A stretch of 64,000 bases of DNA from Psychrobacter sp. P2G3 (lineage in GTDB: Bacteria; Pseudomonadota; Gammaproteobacteria; Pseudomonadales; Moraxellaceae): positions 2,108,001 to 2,172,000 of the forward strand of contig NZ_CP012529.1 in the NCBI RefSeq assembly GCF_001593285.1, given 5' to 3'. The position numbers were made by a program, and so were the translations under genes. Positions 18,089 through 28,590 of the stretch are shown here, piece by piece. Within the stretch, counting starts at the first letter, position 1. Each line of letters opens with the position of its first letter. The notes beneath the pieces are model-generated. The model saw nothing but the letters and a program-made list of their open reading frames with translations, was not told the DNA's origin and made no database searches.

Positions 18089-19222
18089 ATGAGTAATTTA
18101 ACAGTAGGTTTGGTAGGCTGGCGCGGTATGGTTGGGTCAGTATTGATACAACGTATGCAGGAAGAAAATGACTTCGACGGTATCACACCCGTATTTTTTT
18201 CAACCAGTAACGCTGGTGGTAATGCGCCAAGCTTTGATGGTATTAAGACCAGCCAACTAAAAGATGCTCATGATATTGCAGCACTAAGTGATTGTGATGT
18301 AATTATTACCTGCCAAGGTGGCGACTATACCTCAAAAGTACACCAACCATTGCGTGAAAATGGCTGGAATGGCTATTGGATTGATGCGGCAAGCACATTA
18401 CGCATGGAAGACGATAGTATTATCATTCTTGATCCAGTCAATCGTACTGTTATTGATAGTGCCTTAGCTAACGGCAAAAAAGACTTTATCGGTGGCAACT
18501 GTACGGTGTCACTGATGCTAATGGCTATCGGTGAGTTATTTAACAAAGGCTGGGTCGAATGGGTCAGTGCCATGACTTATCAAGCAGCGAGTGGCTCAGG
18601 CGCAAACAATATGCGTGAGTTAATTAATGGTATGGGCGTACTACATGATGCTGTCAAAGACGAGCTGGCTGATCCTGCAAGCGCCATCCTTGAAATCGAT
18701 AAAAAAATCGCCCAAACTCAACGCTCGGACGACTTTCCTAAGCAATACTTTGGCGTACCATTAGCCGGTAGTTTGATCCCCTATATTGATGCGCAACTAG
18801 AAAACAAGCAGTCACGTGAAGAGTGGAAAGGCGGCGTTGAAACCAATAAAATTCTTGGCAACTCTGAAGCTAACAACATTCCTATCGATGGCATGTGTGT
18901 GCGCATTGGTGCAATGCGCTGTCATGCACAAGGTCTAACTATTAAGCTAAAAAAAGATATTCCGTTAGAAGAAATTGAAGCAGCACTGAAAAACAGTGGC
19001 AATGAGTGGTTAGATTTGGTCGAAGATAATAAGGAAGCCACCATGAATCGCTTAACACCAGTGGCAGTAACGGGTACTTTGACAGTGGCATTAGGGCGCT
19101 TGCGTAAGCTTAATATGGGTCCTGAATATCTAGGGGCCTTTACGGTTGGCGACCAACTATTATGGGGTGCAGCTGAACCATTACGCCGTATGCTAAACAT
19201 CATCCGTGAGCAAAACAGCTAA
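18089..19222 (+). CDS. asd: Aspartate-semialdehyde dehydrogenase
   Basis: Catalyses NADPH-dependent reduction of aspartyl phosphate to aspartate semialdehyde, the branch point to lysine, diaminopimelate, threonine and methionine. The NADP-binding N-terminus [18 protein letters not shown] and the catalytic cysteine in GGNCTVSLM (near residue 136) are present. So are the [13 protein letters not shown] loop and the late [12 protein letters not shown] motif. At 377 aa it matches the gammaproteobacterial type. A clear AAGGAT precedes the ATG. It is monocistronic: a terminator follows directly and the next gene is convergent. Confidence 0.96.
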   Translation: MSNLTVGLVGWRGMVGSVLIQRMQEENDFDGITPVFFSTSNAGGNAPSFDGIKTSQLKDAHDIAALSDCDVIITCQGGDYTSKVHQPLRENGWNGYWIDAASTLRMEDDSIIILDPVNRTVIDSALANGKKDFIGGNCTVSLMLMAIGELFNKGWVEWVSAMTYQAASGSGANNMRELINGMGVLHDAVKDELADPASAILEIDKKIAQTQRSDDFPKQYFGVPLAGSLIPYIDAQLENKQSREEWKGGVETNKILGNSEANNIPIDGMCVRIGAMRCHAQGLTIKLKKDIPLEEIEAALKNSGNEWLDLVEDNKEATMNRLTPVAVTGTLTVALGRLRKLNMGPEYLGAFTVGDQLLWGAAEPLRRMLNIIREQNS

Positions 19223-19248
19223 GATTATTCCTCTAAAAGTCAAATACG

Positions 19249-19276
19249 AAAAAGACAGCGCTTGCTGTCTTTTTTT
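19249..19276 (+). terminator. Rho-independent terminator of asd
   Basis: AAAGACAGC (19251-19259) pairs with GCTGTCTTT (19264-19272) around a 4-base loop. A-runs and T-runs flank it on either side. Confidence 0.88.
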
Positions 19277-19386
19277 ATGGGTATATCATTTCCAAAAATG
19301 TGAGTAGCACGGAAAACGAGTATAGGTATTATATTTGGTAGACTTAGCAAATTCGACACTGCTAGTCATATGCTTTGAAGCTAGTA

Positions 19387-20037
19387 TTATTTTGGCTGAT
19401 AAGCGATCATAACTTCATTGCGGCGCATAAATGGCAGCGTCCATGGCGGATTATAGCGTGCTAATTCAGGAACTCCAGTCATTTCCAATTTCTGTGTATT
19501 CATCCAAGACTGCAACTCCTGCGTTTTTTCTGCTACCTTTTTACTGCCTGCCAACCCTGAGAATTTAATAACGCCATAAGTCTGCGCGGGTATTTCTTTA
19601 ATCGTGATGTTTGAATTATTTGGTTTAGGCAATGTTTGCATTGTATATTGGCTTGGCATAGTAAATTGCACGCGCCATTTACCATCGGCTTGTTGCATAT
19701 TTACTGGTGCAGTCATGGCAATTTTCTGTGATTCATCGCTACCTTTTTTAACTTCAGGCTGCATGGTAACGGGAGCCGTCATACTAACCTTGCTACTTTC
19801 CCCGCTTGGCGCGGTATTATTGCCAAAGATGTAATCTGCTAATATCTTAAATCCTTCGCGGCTGGCAGCGTCTTGATCACCTGTTACCCAAGTCTGCGCC
19901 ACCAGCTGCTCATCGTAACGACGCAATTCAAAATCATCAATTTGTGACAAAACGGTATAGTCTGGCTCTTCGGTAGCCATAGCTGCTCCTGATATAAATA
20001 ATAAGCTGCTTAGTAGTAAACAGATTGCTTTGGTCAT
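19387..20037 (-). CDS. Exported SOUL-family haem-binding protein
   Basis: A 216-aa protein with a Sec signal peptide (KAICLLLSSLLFISGAAMA, cleavage before TEEP). The SOUL/HBP domain begins with EEPDYTVLSQIDDFELRRYD and contains the typical repeats VSMTAPVTMQ and IAMTAPVNMQ, then RVQFTMPSQYTMQTLPKPN. It ends with RYNPPWTLPFMRRNEVMIAY. Members bind haem or related hydrophobic ligands in eukaryotes; the bacterial role is unclear. Export suggests a periplasmic location. GGAGA lies seven bases before the ATG. It stands alone between convergent asd and divergent tgt. Confidence 0.88.
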   Translation of the reverse strand: MTKAICLLLSSLLFISGAAMATEEPDYTVLSQIDDFELRRYDEQLVAQTWVTGDQDAASREGFKILADYIFGNNTAPSGESSKVSMTAPVTMQPEVKKGSDESQKIAMTAPVNMQQADGKWRVQFTMPSQYTMQTLPKPNNSNITIKEIPAQTYGVIKFSGLAGSKKVAEKTQELQSWMNTQKLEMTGVPELARYNPPWTLPFMRRNEVMIAYQPK

Positions 20038-20200
20038 ATTATGTCTCCACTATTCAAAAGCAGTGCTTGACGGCTTTTGTTAGTACCATACTTCATTACC
20101 TCGTTTTCTACTTTAACAAGCATTAAGTTGCGCTGTCTGTATCTTTTGGTTGTAGCTGGACAATATCAAATACCTATATTGATGACCCATAAACATCTAT

Positions 20201-20229
20201 GTCCAAAAAATGGCTAACAATGCTATAAT
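20201..20229 (+). promoter_or_regulatory. Extended -10 promoter for tgt
   Basis: TGCTATAAT at 20221-20229 is a perfect extended -10 element. The -35 region (around 20201, GTCCAA) is weak, as is normal for extended -10 promoters. The tgt ATG follows 37 bases later. Confidence 0.6.
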
Positions 20230-20232
20230 TAG

Positions 20233-21417
<1,185 letters not shown>

Positions 21418-21443
21418 TCATAGTTTTTGAGATTGGCACGCAT

Positions 21444-21479
21444 AAAAAAGGGCTTAAGATAATTCTTAAGCCCTTTTTT
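21444..21479. terminator. Bidirectional Rho-independent terminator between tgt and the NSS transporter
   Basis: Perfect 16-base arms AAAAAAGGGCTTAAGA (21444-21459) and TCTTAAGCCCTTTTTT (21464-21479) surround a 4-base loop. It lies between convergent genes. Confidence 0.92.
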
Positions 21480-21516
21480 ACTACTTACCAATTTTATGAC
21501 TTAACACGCGCAAGCT

Positions 21517-22869
21517 CTAACCTATTAGCGTGGTAATAAATACTACAACCACGGCAATCGGAGCAACAAATTTAGCCACTACTTGCCAAAGCTGCCAAGC
21601 ACCATTGGACAAGCCAAGCTCCTGCTGGATACTATTCTGATCCATTTTCCAACCAAGGAATACGATCGCTGCAAGACCTGTTAAAGGTAACATGAATTTA
21701 CTAGTGATTTTGTCTAGAATATCAAAGATACCATTACCCATAATAGTAAAATCAGACCATAGGTTAAATGATAACAGTGCAGCAATACCTAGCAGCCAAA
21801 TTACCGTACTTGCCACAATAGTCGATACAGTACGACTCATTGAAGTGCGCTCTTCTAGAAACTCAACTGTCGGCTCAAGTAATGAGATTGACGAAGTTAC
21901 TGCAGCAAAAGTAATCAATAAGAAGAACAAAGTACCAATAATAGTACCAGCGCCCATACTACCAAAAGCAATCGGTAGGCTTACAAAGATAAGTCCAGGA
22001 CCTGAAGCAGGATCAAGACCATTGCTAAAGATGATTGGGAAGATTGCTAGCCCAGCAGCCAAAGCAATAACTGTATCGAGAATAACAACAGTACGTGCCG
22101 TTTTGAGTAAGTTCACTTCACGACCCAGATATGAGCCATAAGCAACCATGATACCCATACCAATAGATAGCGTAAAGAAGGCATGACCTAATGCTGCGAG
22201 CATCACATCAGCAGTCAACTTGCTAAGGTCTGGGGCAAACAAATAGCTAACTGCCTCGCCAAAACCGCCATTCATAACGTTGTAACCAACGATAACGAAT
22301 AAAATAACACCTAATAGCGGCATTAAAATCTTAGCAGTATTTTCAATACCCCTAGTCACACCTATACCAACGATCAAAGCAGTAATGATCATAAATACGG
22401 TATGCCAAATCGTCAACGTACCTGCTGAAGCTAGCATAGCATCGAAGGTTGCAGCGACAGAATCACTATCTTGACCTGTAAAACTTCCTGTACCTACTTT
22501 AGTAATATAGTTAAGTGCCCACCCACCAATAACGCTATAAAACGATAAAATTAAGAAGCCACCTAAAATACCAGTAGCACCAACAATACCCCAACTACGT
22601 GATTTGCCTTCGCTTGCTGCTACATCCGCAAAAGAGTTAATAGGGTTTTTTTGGCCACGGCGACCGATTAACCATTCGGCTACTAAGATTGGAAAACCAA
22701 CCAACGCGATACAGAACAAGTAAGCAATAACAAAAGCTGAACCACCGCTTTCACCGACCATATATGGAAATTTCCATATATTTCCTAAACCAACTGCTGA
22801 TCCTACTGCTGCCAGTACAAAGCCAAAGCTTGAGCTCCATTGAGCATGTTCTTTTTTATTGATAGCCAT
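21517..22869 (-). CDS. Sodium-dependent neurotransmitter:symporter family (NSS/SNF) transporter
   Basis: A sodium-coupled amino-acid-type importer of the LeuT fold. The first helix carries the family signature GFVLAAVGSAVGLGNIWKFPY, with the sodium and substrate-binding unwound segment, and is followed by the GGSAFVIAYLF helix. About eleven membrane helices fit the 450-aa length, as in the short bacterial NSS members such as TnaT and MhsT. The substrate cannot be named; an amino acid is likely. The start is the ATG at 22869, because GAGGAAAG lies just upstream and the alternative GTG at 22890 would place that site inside the gene. It is a single gene convergent with tgt. Confidence 0.88.
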   Translation of the reverse strand: MAINKKEHAQWSSSFGFVLAAVGSAVGLGNIWKFPYMVGESGGSAFVIAYLFCIALVGFPILVAEWLIGRRGQKNPINSFADVAASEGKSRSWGIVGATGILGGFLILSFYSVIGGWALNYITKVGTGSFTGQDSDSVAATFDAMLASAGTLTIWHTVFMIITALIVGIGVTRGIENTAKILMPLLGVILFVIVGYNVMNGGFGEAVSYLFAPDLSKLTADVMLAALGHAFFTLSIGMGIMVAYGSYLGREVNLLKTARTVVILDTVIALAAGLAIFPIIFSNGLDPASGPGLIFVSLPIAFGSMGAGTIIGTLFFLLITFAAVTSSISLLEPTVEFLEERTSMSRTVSTIVASTVIWLLGIAALLSFNLWSDFTIMGNGIFDILDKITSKFMLPLTGLAAIVFLGWKMDQNSIQQELGLSNGAWQLWQVVAKFVAPIAVVVVFITTLIG

Positions 22870-23063
22870 TTTTCTTTCCTCGTGCTTCACTTAATGCTGT
22901 CCATAATCATCCCTGATTATTATAAATAGTTATAATTAATATCAAGCTATTTAGTCAACGCATCAATGTGACGCGCTCAGCAACATTAAGAAAGAATTGT
23001 TTACAATACCGTAAACGCTCAGTTTCTGCTAAGCGGCCAAAAAAGTCAAGTAGTCATAAACAT

Positions 23064-23090
23064 AAAAAGCCATAACAATTATGTATGGCT
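23064..23090 (-). terminator. Terminator at the end of the bamA-lpxD-fabZ-lpxA block
   Basis: On the minus strand AGCCATA and TATGGCT (complements at 23084-23090 and 23068-23074) form a hairpin followed by TTTTTATG. It lies about 55 bases after the lpxA stop. Confidence 0.65.
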
Positions 23091-23143
23091 CGTTTAAATA
23101 CTGGGGTTGATATAAAAGGATTTAGTGACTTGGTAGTACTATG

Positions 23144-23923
23144 CTAACGTACCACTCCACGTTTACTATGCTGCAACGAGTCAATGAGCAACTGGATTTT
23201 TGGCTCTTTTGGTAGTAAATCTTCCTGTAGAACTTTAAGAGATTGTACAGTCGTTAGCCCAGATCTAAATATAGTGAGATAAGCTTGGCGTAATGCATCA
23301 ATGGTCTGTTGTGACCAGCCCTTGCGACGCATGCCTTCGATATTAAGTCCATGCGCATGTGCTGGGTTACCTGATACCATAGTAAAGGCAGCAACATCTT
23401 TTAAGATTAAGCTAGCACCGCCGACTAAACTATAATCATCTACTCGGCAAAACTGATGTATACCTGAGTTACCACCTATAACCGTATTGTTACCAATAGT
23501 CACATGTCCTGCAATACCCACATTATTTGCGACAACATTATGATCGCCTATTAAGCAATCATGAGCGACATGGGTATTAACCATGAATAAATTATGACTG
23601 CCAATTTTGGTCAAACCTTTATCTTGCACGGTACCGCGATGCAAGCTACAAGCTTCACGAATACTATTATGGTCACCAATCTCAAGCCAAGTGCGCTCAC
23701 CAGCGTACTTCAAATCTTGTGGGTTCTCACCGATACTTGCAAACTGAAAGATCTCATTATGTTTACCAATACGCGTTAGTTTAGTCACTACCACATGACG
23801 ATGCAAAATGGTGTGCGCACCTATCGTTACCTCATCACCAACGATACAATATGGTCCGATAATTGCTGTCTCATCAATCGTAGCAGATGGTGAGATGAGC
23901 GCTGTGGGATGAATCTGACTCAT
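23144..23923 (-). CDS. lpxA: Acyl-[ACP]-UDP-N-acetylglucosamine O-acyltransferase
   Basis: First enzyme of lipid A synthesis: it transfers a 3-hydroxyacyl chain to UDP-GlcNAc in the cytoplasm. The left-handed beta-helix hexapeptide repeats run from IHPTALISPSATIDETAIIG to about residue 185. The catalytic histidine lies in NTHVAHDCLIG and the substrate loop in IHQFCRVDDYSLVGG. The helical C-terminus GLNIEGMRRKGWS is typical. At 259 aa its length is normal. It is the last gene of the envelope block; lpxB, which often follows, is not here, and a terminator comes next. Confidence 0.96.
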   Translation of the reverse strand: MSQIHPTALISPSATIDETAIIGPYCIVGDEVTIGAHTILHRHVVVTKLTRIGKHNEIFQFASIGENPQDLKYAGERTWLEIGDHNSIREACSLHRGTVQDKGLTKIGSHNLFMVNTHVAHDCLIGDHNVVANNVGIAGHVTIGNNTVIGGNSGIHQFCRVDDYSLVGGASLILKDVAAFTMVSGNPAHAHGLNIEGMRRKGWSQQTIDALRQAYLTIFRSGLTTVQSLKVLQEDLLPKEPKIQLLIDSLQHSKRGVVR

Positions 23924-24112
23924 AATGCAGGCCTTTGTATCATTTGATGCGAGTAAATGGTAAAACAGATAGTCTAGCCTTAATGATAATGCTAATACTA
24001 ATTCCGATCATAAATATGATTATTAATGATTATTCTCATCGCCAGTATTGACGTCAATCTTTAAACACGCTAGCCAATTATTAATTTAAAAGCAATTAGT
24101 ATTACTAGCTCT

Positions 24113-24622
24113 TTATTGCTCTTGACGAGCTATCATCACCTGAGCACTAGCAGCCAGCTCATCTTCAACGTGTACTGTACAATCGAACTTATAGATACCA
24201 TGCTTTTGCATCACTGTTTTGGCGCGGATAATTAGCTGATCACCAGGAATCACTCGGCGTTTAAAACGAACCTTGTCAACCCCTGCAAACAGATATAAAT
24301 AACCATCTTCGGCAGTTAGACCTGCACTAATAAAGCCTAACACCCCTGAAACTTGAGCCATAGACTCAACCATTAACACCCCTGGCATAATAGGCTCGTC
24401 AGGGAAGTGACCATTAAAAAACTCTTCATTGATGGTCACATTTTTGATACCAGTAATACATTCACCAGGCTTACAAGCGGTGATTTTATCGACCAACATA
24501 AACGGATAACGATGTGGCAGATAGTGCTTGAGCGTATGATAAGTCAACGGCAGTGTTAAGCCTTGTTCAGATAGTGTTTTGATGTCTTCATCATTTAAAG
24601 TATCTATATCTGTGGCGCTCAT
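24113..24622 (-). CDS. fabZ: 3-hydroxyacyl-[ACP] dehydratase FabZ
   Basis: Dehydrates 3-hydroxyacyl-ACP in fatty-acid elongation and competes with lpxA/lpxD for the same acyl-ACP pool. The hot-dog fold motifs LPHRYPFMLVDKI and NGHFPDEPIMPGVLMVESMAQ carry the catalytic His and Glu. At 169 aa it has an N-terminal extension of about 20 residues relative to the E. coli protein. An AAGGAAG Shine-Dalgarno sequence precedes the ATG. It lies between lpxD and lpxA, as in most gammaproteobacteria. Confidence 0.95.
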   Translation of the reverse strand: MSATDIDTLNDEDIKTLSEQGLTLPLTYHTLKHYLPHRYPFMLVDKITACKPGECITGIKNVTINEEFFNGHFPDEPIMPGVLMVESMAQVSGVLGFISAGLTAEDGYLYLFAGVDKVRFKRRVIPGDQLIIRAKTVMQKHGIYKFDCTVHVEDELAASAQVMIARQEQ

Positions 24623-24734
24623 AATGGGGCTTCCTTGCTTTTTTTGCGTACTGTTTATGATTAATAGTGTTGTTTATTTTGGTGTTAGCTATTATTGTAT
24701 TGACAATATTGTTGATAGTTAAAATTCGATGTAT

Positions 24735-25751
24735 TTAACCATCACCTAATTGCTTAAAGCGTACTGCTGCCCGTCGCCACTTAGCGGTTGGCATTGCTGA
24801 CGTCCCTGACGAATAAGAACCAGCAACTTTAATAGACTTAGTCACCATGGTCATGCCTGATAAAGTAACATCATCTGTGATTTCAATATGACCAGTAATA
24901 CCTACTGCCCCGCCAATAATGCAGCGCTTGCCAATAGTAGTACTACCAGCGATACCTGTATTGGCAGCGATAGCGGTTCCCGCACCAATGCGGACGTTAT
25001 GTGCGACCTGTACTAAATTATCAATAATCACGTGATCGCCGATAACGGTATCATCAATTGCCCCACGGTCAATACAGGTATTACTACCGATACGTACATG
25101 GTTTCCAATTATCACACGGCCAAGCTGTGCAATACGCTCCCAACCACTGCTGCTCGGATCTCGCGTCGGTGCAAAACCAAATCCTTCAGAACCAACTTTA
25201 ACACCTGCATGTAGTCTAACATAATCGCCAATAATACAGTCATGTCCAACAACGACTTGCGACTTAAACACGCTGTCAGTACCAATATGTGTATGTGCTT
25301 CAATGACTACATGAGCCTCCAAACAACTACGCGCACCGATATGTACATTTTCACCAATCACGCAATGAGGACCAATTTGAACATCGGCCCCGATTACCGC
25401 GCTATTAGCAATAACTGCTGTTGGGTGAATACCATTACTCAATATACGACGCGCAAAAAGCTGACTACTAGTAGCATAAGCTAAATAAGGTGACGCTACG
25501 ACTAGTGCTATGGTTGATAGTGGAACTTGCATGCGATATTGTTCAGTAACGAGAACCGCGCCAGCCTGACTAGACGCCAGACTAGATATATAATGTGGGT
25601 CTGCTAAGAAGCTCAGCTGCATGCTATTCGCATCAGTCAGACTACCGACACCATCTAAAGACTGACATAATTGGGCAGCACTAAACTCAGCTTTATTTAA
25701 TACTGGCTGGCGCTGCTCAATTTGGAAGATAAGTTGTTCAATCGTTATCAT
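24735..25751 (-). CDS. lpxD: UDP-3-O-(3-hydroxyacyl)glucosamine N-acyltransferase
   Basis: Third lipid A enzyme; it adds the N-linked hydroxyacyl chain. The N-terminal uridine-binding domain is followed by hexapeptide repeats from GIHPTAVIANSAVIGADVQ onward. The catalytic histidine lies in IIDNLVQVAHNVRIG. The C-terminal helix after SYSSGTSAMPTAKW binds ACP. I chose the ATG at 25751, giving 338 aa, close to the family norm. The TTG at 25793 would add a 14-residue hydrophobic leader not expected in this cytoplasmic enzyme. It follows bamA by about 150 bases with no skp gene between them. Confidence 0.95.
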   Translation of the reverse strand: MITIEQLIFQIEQRQPVLNKAEFSAAQLCQSLDGVGSLTDANSMQLSFLADPHYISSLASSQAGAVLVTEQYRMQVPLSTIALVVASPYLAYATSSQLFARRILSNGIHPTAVIANSAVIGADVQIGPHCVIGENVHIGARSCLEAHVVIEAHTHIGTDSVFKSQVVVGHDCIIGDYVRLHAGVKVGSEGFGFAPTRDPSSSGWERIAQLGRVIIGNHVRIGSNTCIDRGAIDDTVIGDHVIIDNLVQVAHNVRIGAGTAIAANTGIAGSTTIGKRCIIGGAVGITGHIEITDDVTLSGMTMVTKSIKVAGSYSSGTSAMPTAKWRRAAVRFKQLGDG

Positions 25752-25902
25752 AATTAGCGTTAATATGATTAATAAAAATAAAACTGGCGCCAAGCTGGAA
25801 TTTCAGTTTAGCAACCAATTAAAATAATAGGGATAAAGCAGTACCAATACCTATCTTTAAGAGCCACTTCAATATGGAGTGACTCTTAAATAATAAGCCT
25901 GA

Positions 25903-28326
25903 CTAGAACGTGCTACCAATCTGGAATTGGACTTTCTCAGTCTCGTCGTTCTCTTTATCACCGATGGGTACAGCGTAACTAAGAGAGATTGGACCGATTG
26001 GTGTGTACCAAGTAATACCAGCGCCCGCACTAAAACGTAAATCATTGTCTTGCGTGAGAAGCGGTACACCCGTGTCTTTATTATTGTTAGCTGGATCTAA
26101 GAAAGTGCGATCTTCTTTATCGGTAGTATCAAACACTTGTCCACCTTCAGCGAATAACACTGGGCGTACTTGGTCTGCCCAATCGCCTTTGAATGGCATC
26201 GGCAAGATTAGTTCACTACCAAAGCTTACTAAAGCATTACCACCTACTTCCTCATCTCTAATTCGACTAACACCTTTTACAGCATCATCATAAGCTTTTG
26301 ATCTAGGACCAAGGGTTGATGCCTCATAACCACGTACAGAACCATAACCACCAGCGTAGAAGTTTTCGTAGAATGGTAAGTCATTACCATAACCAAGTTT
26401 GGTATAACCGCGTGCAATCACATCTTTATATACAGGATAGTATAGGTTACCAGTATAGGTCATTTTCTGATAAGTCGTATCGCCAAAGCCTAAGGTTGCA
26501 TTAACATTATGGCTCATCCCTTTAGTTGGAAATACTGGACGATCTAGCGTACTGTAATCCCAGCCTAATAATAGGTTATAGCTATTGTAGTCGTTTTTGA
26601 AACCTGTACGTCCAGAGAACTCATCATTTCCCTCAAAGTTTTCAACCGTACCGCCATCATCGACAAGTTGTTGGACGTTTGATACACCAAGGAAGCGTCC
26701 ACCACGTACTGACGTATTATCGAAGTTTACTCCAGCACTGACACGCTTGGTTTCATCGACAGGATAACTGTAGTTCAGCGTAGCACCATAAGAGTCAGTA
26801 ACATAATTACTAACGTTTCTATCATCGTATTTGGTCTCACGATAGTAGGCACTAACACCTTGTGATACACCATTTTCAGTAAAGTACGGATCAGTGTAAC
26901 CTAAACTATAAGAGTCACGCGTTTCTGAGCGTGATAATGCAGCTTTGACGCGGTTACCAGTACCCATAAAGTTATTTTGAGTAAGATCTAACTGGAACGT
27001 TACACCGCCACTTTGCGAATAACCAGCAGCGATCGTTGAGCTACCAGACGGCTGCTCTTCCACAGAATAGTTGATATCGACTTGGTCTGGCTGATTAGGT
27101 ACTGGCTTTACATCGACATTAACAGCTTTAAAGAAACCCGTACGCATCAAACGTGTACGTGACAGCTGAATTTTATCGTTAGATGCCAATGCACCTTCTA
27201 ACTGACGCATCTCGCGACGTAGTACTTCATCTTGTGTTTTTATATTGCCATTAAAGTTAATACGGCGTACATAAATAGGACGCGCAGGATCAATATAGTA
27301 GTCAATATCAACGACTTTAGTTTCATCATTGATACGTGGCACTGGACGAACCTGAGCTAAATAATAGCCTTCATTACCATAGCGACTTTTGAGCGCGGCA
27401 GTAGTCGCATCAAGCTTGGCTTGCGAGTACTGCTCGTTAGATTTGAAAGTAACCAGCTTTTCGAGCTCATCGTTAGCAAATTTCGGCTCACCTAAGAAGT
27501 TTATCTCACCAAATTGATACTGCTCGCCTTCGCTTAAGCTGATTTCGATAAACACACTTTTTTTATCTTCACTGATATTAAGCACAGCATTATCGACGTT
27601 AAAACGCACGTAACCATCGTTCTGATACAATGCTTTTAAGCTCTCTAAACTAGCTGCTAGCTTCTCTTTAGCATAGCGATCAGATTTAGATAATAGACGT
27701 GTCCATGAAGATTCTTTTACAGCAAAAACGTCTTTTATGTCTTCGTCACTAAAGTGCTTATTACCGATAACGTTAATATCGACAACTTTGGCAGGCTTAC
27801 CTTCGATAAAGCGCACATCTAATTTTACGCGATTACCGTCAAGTAGCGTTTGATCAACCTCGATATTACTATTGTAGTAACCTTGGCTAATATATTGCTG
27901 TTGTAGCTCGTTCGCAACACCCTGTAGTGTTGACTGCTTAAGAACATCACCTGCGGATAGACCAGCGTTTTTAAGACCTTGCTCTAAGCCTTCCTTGGGA
28001 ATGAGCTTATTACCCTCGAAGTTAACTTCAGCGATAATAGGACGTTCGACGACATCAAAACTAAGTTGACTGCCTTCAACACGACTTTGGATATTAGCAA
28101 AATTATCAGTTGCATACAGTGCTTTAATACTGGCTGCAAGACTGCTATCTGTAACCGTGTCACCTACTGTAACAGGTAAAACTGGATAAAGACTATCAGG
28201 GGTTAGGCGTTGTAGACCATTGAAGCCAATATCGGTGACCACAAAGTTTGCCGCCTGTGCAGGCATACTCATCATCGCTACAACTAACGGCAACCCAGCC
28301 GCACTCATAAATAAAGGCGTACGCAT
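25903..28326 (-). CDS. bamA: Outer membrane protein assembly factor BamA
   Basis: Central beta-barrel of the BAM complex that folds outer-membrane proteins. A signal peptide (LPLVVAMMSMPAQAA) is followed by five POTRA domains; the first begins FVVTDIGFNGLQRLTPD. The 16-strand barrel domain contains the conserved PVRGYE-type loop as GYGSVRGYEAS. The protein ends in a terminal phenylalanine (FQIGSTF), the outer-membrane sorting signal. The length of about 807 aa is normal. The ATG at 28326 is preferred to the GTG at 28332 by spacing to GGA. It lies downstream of rseP, as in E. coli. Confidence 0.97.
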   Translation of the reverse strand: MRTPLFMSAAGLPLVVAMMSMPAQAANFVVTDIGFNGLQRLTPDSLYPVLPVTVGDTVTDSSLAASIKALYATDNFANIQSRVEGSQLSFDVVERPIIAEVNFEGNKLIPKEGLEQGLKNAGLSAGDVLKQSTLQGVANELQQQYISQGYYNSNIEVDQTLLDGNRVKLDVRFIEGKPAKVVDINVIGNKHFSDEDIKDVFAVKESSWTRLLSKSDRYAKEKLAASLESLKALYQNDGYVRFNVDNAVLNISEDKKSVFIEISLSEGEQYQFGEINFLGEPKFANDELEKLVTFKSNEQYSQAKLDATTAALKSRYGNEGYYLAQVRPVPRINDETKVVDIDYYIDPARPIYVRRINFNGNIKTQDEVLRREMRQLEGALASNDKIQLSRTRLMRTGFFKAVNVDVKPVPNQPDQVDINYSVEEQPSGSSTIAAGYSQSGGVTFQLDLTQNNFMGTGNRVKAALSRSETRDSYSLGYTDPYFTENGVSQGVSAYYRETKYDDRNVSNYVTDSYGATLNYSYPVDETKRVSAGVNFDNTSVRGGRFLGVSNVQQLVDDGGTVENFEGNDEFSGRTGFKNDYNSYNLLLGWDYSTLDRPVFPTKGMSHNVNATLGFGDTTYQKMTYTGNLYYPVYKDVIARGYTKLGYGNDLPFYENFYAGGYGSVRGYEASTLGPRSKAYDDAVKGVSRIRDEEVGGNALVSFGSELILPMPFKGDWADQVRPVLFAEGGQVFDTTDKEDRTFLDPANNNKDTGVPLLTQDNDLRFSAGAGITWYTPIGPISLSYAVPIGDKENDETEKVQFQIGSTF

Positions 28327-28590
28327 AAACACTATCCGTCAATAAAAAACTTGCTTAAGTTAAGTTAAAAAGCGTATTTTGTCTAGCCCAATTAGCACAC
28401 TGTCTGCGACTTAAACATGGGATGACAGATGACACTTTATATAAAACGCATCATAAAATAAACTAAAAATTACGATTAGTACAGTCGCATCGATGCAGCA
28501 ACGATGTTAAATCAACCGAATAACCATAACATGATATCTGTGCAGACGTTAGTGTATCGTGCCTTACTTGACAAGTTACACTACATTTAC

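Noticed and set aside
21692..22141. 149-codon plus-strand ORF inside the NSS transporter gene
   Set aside because: It is antisense to a clear membrane transporter, has no ribosome binding site and no recognisable protein character.
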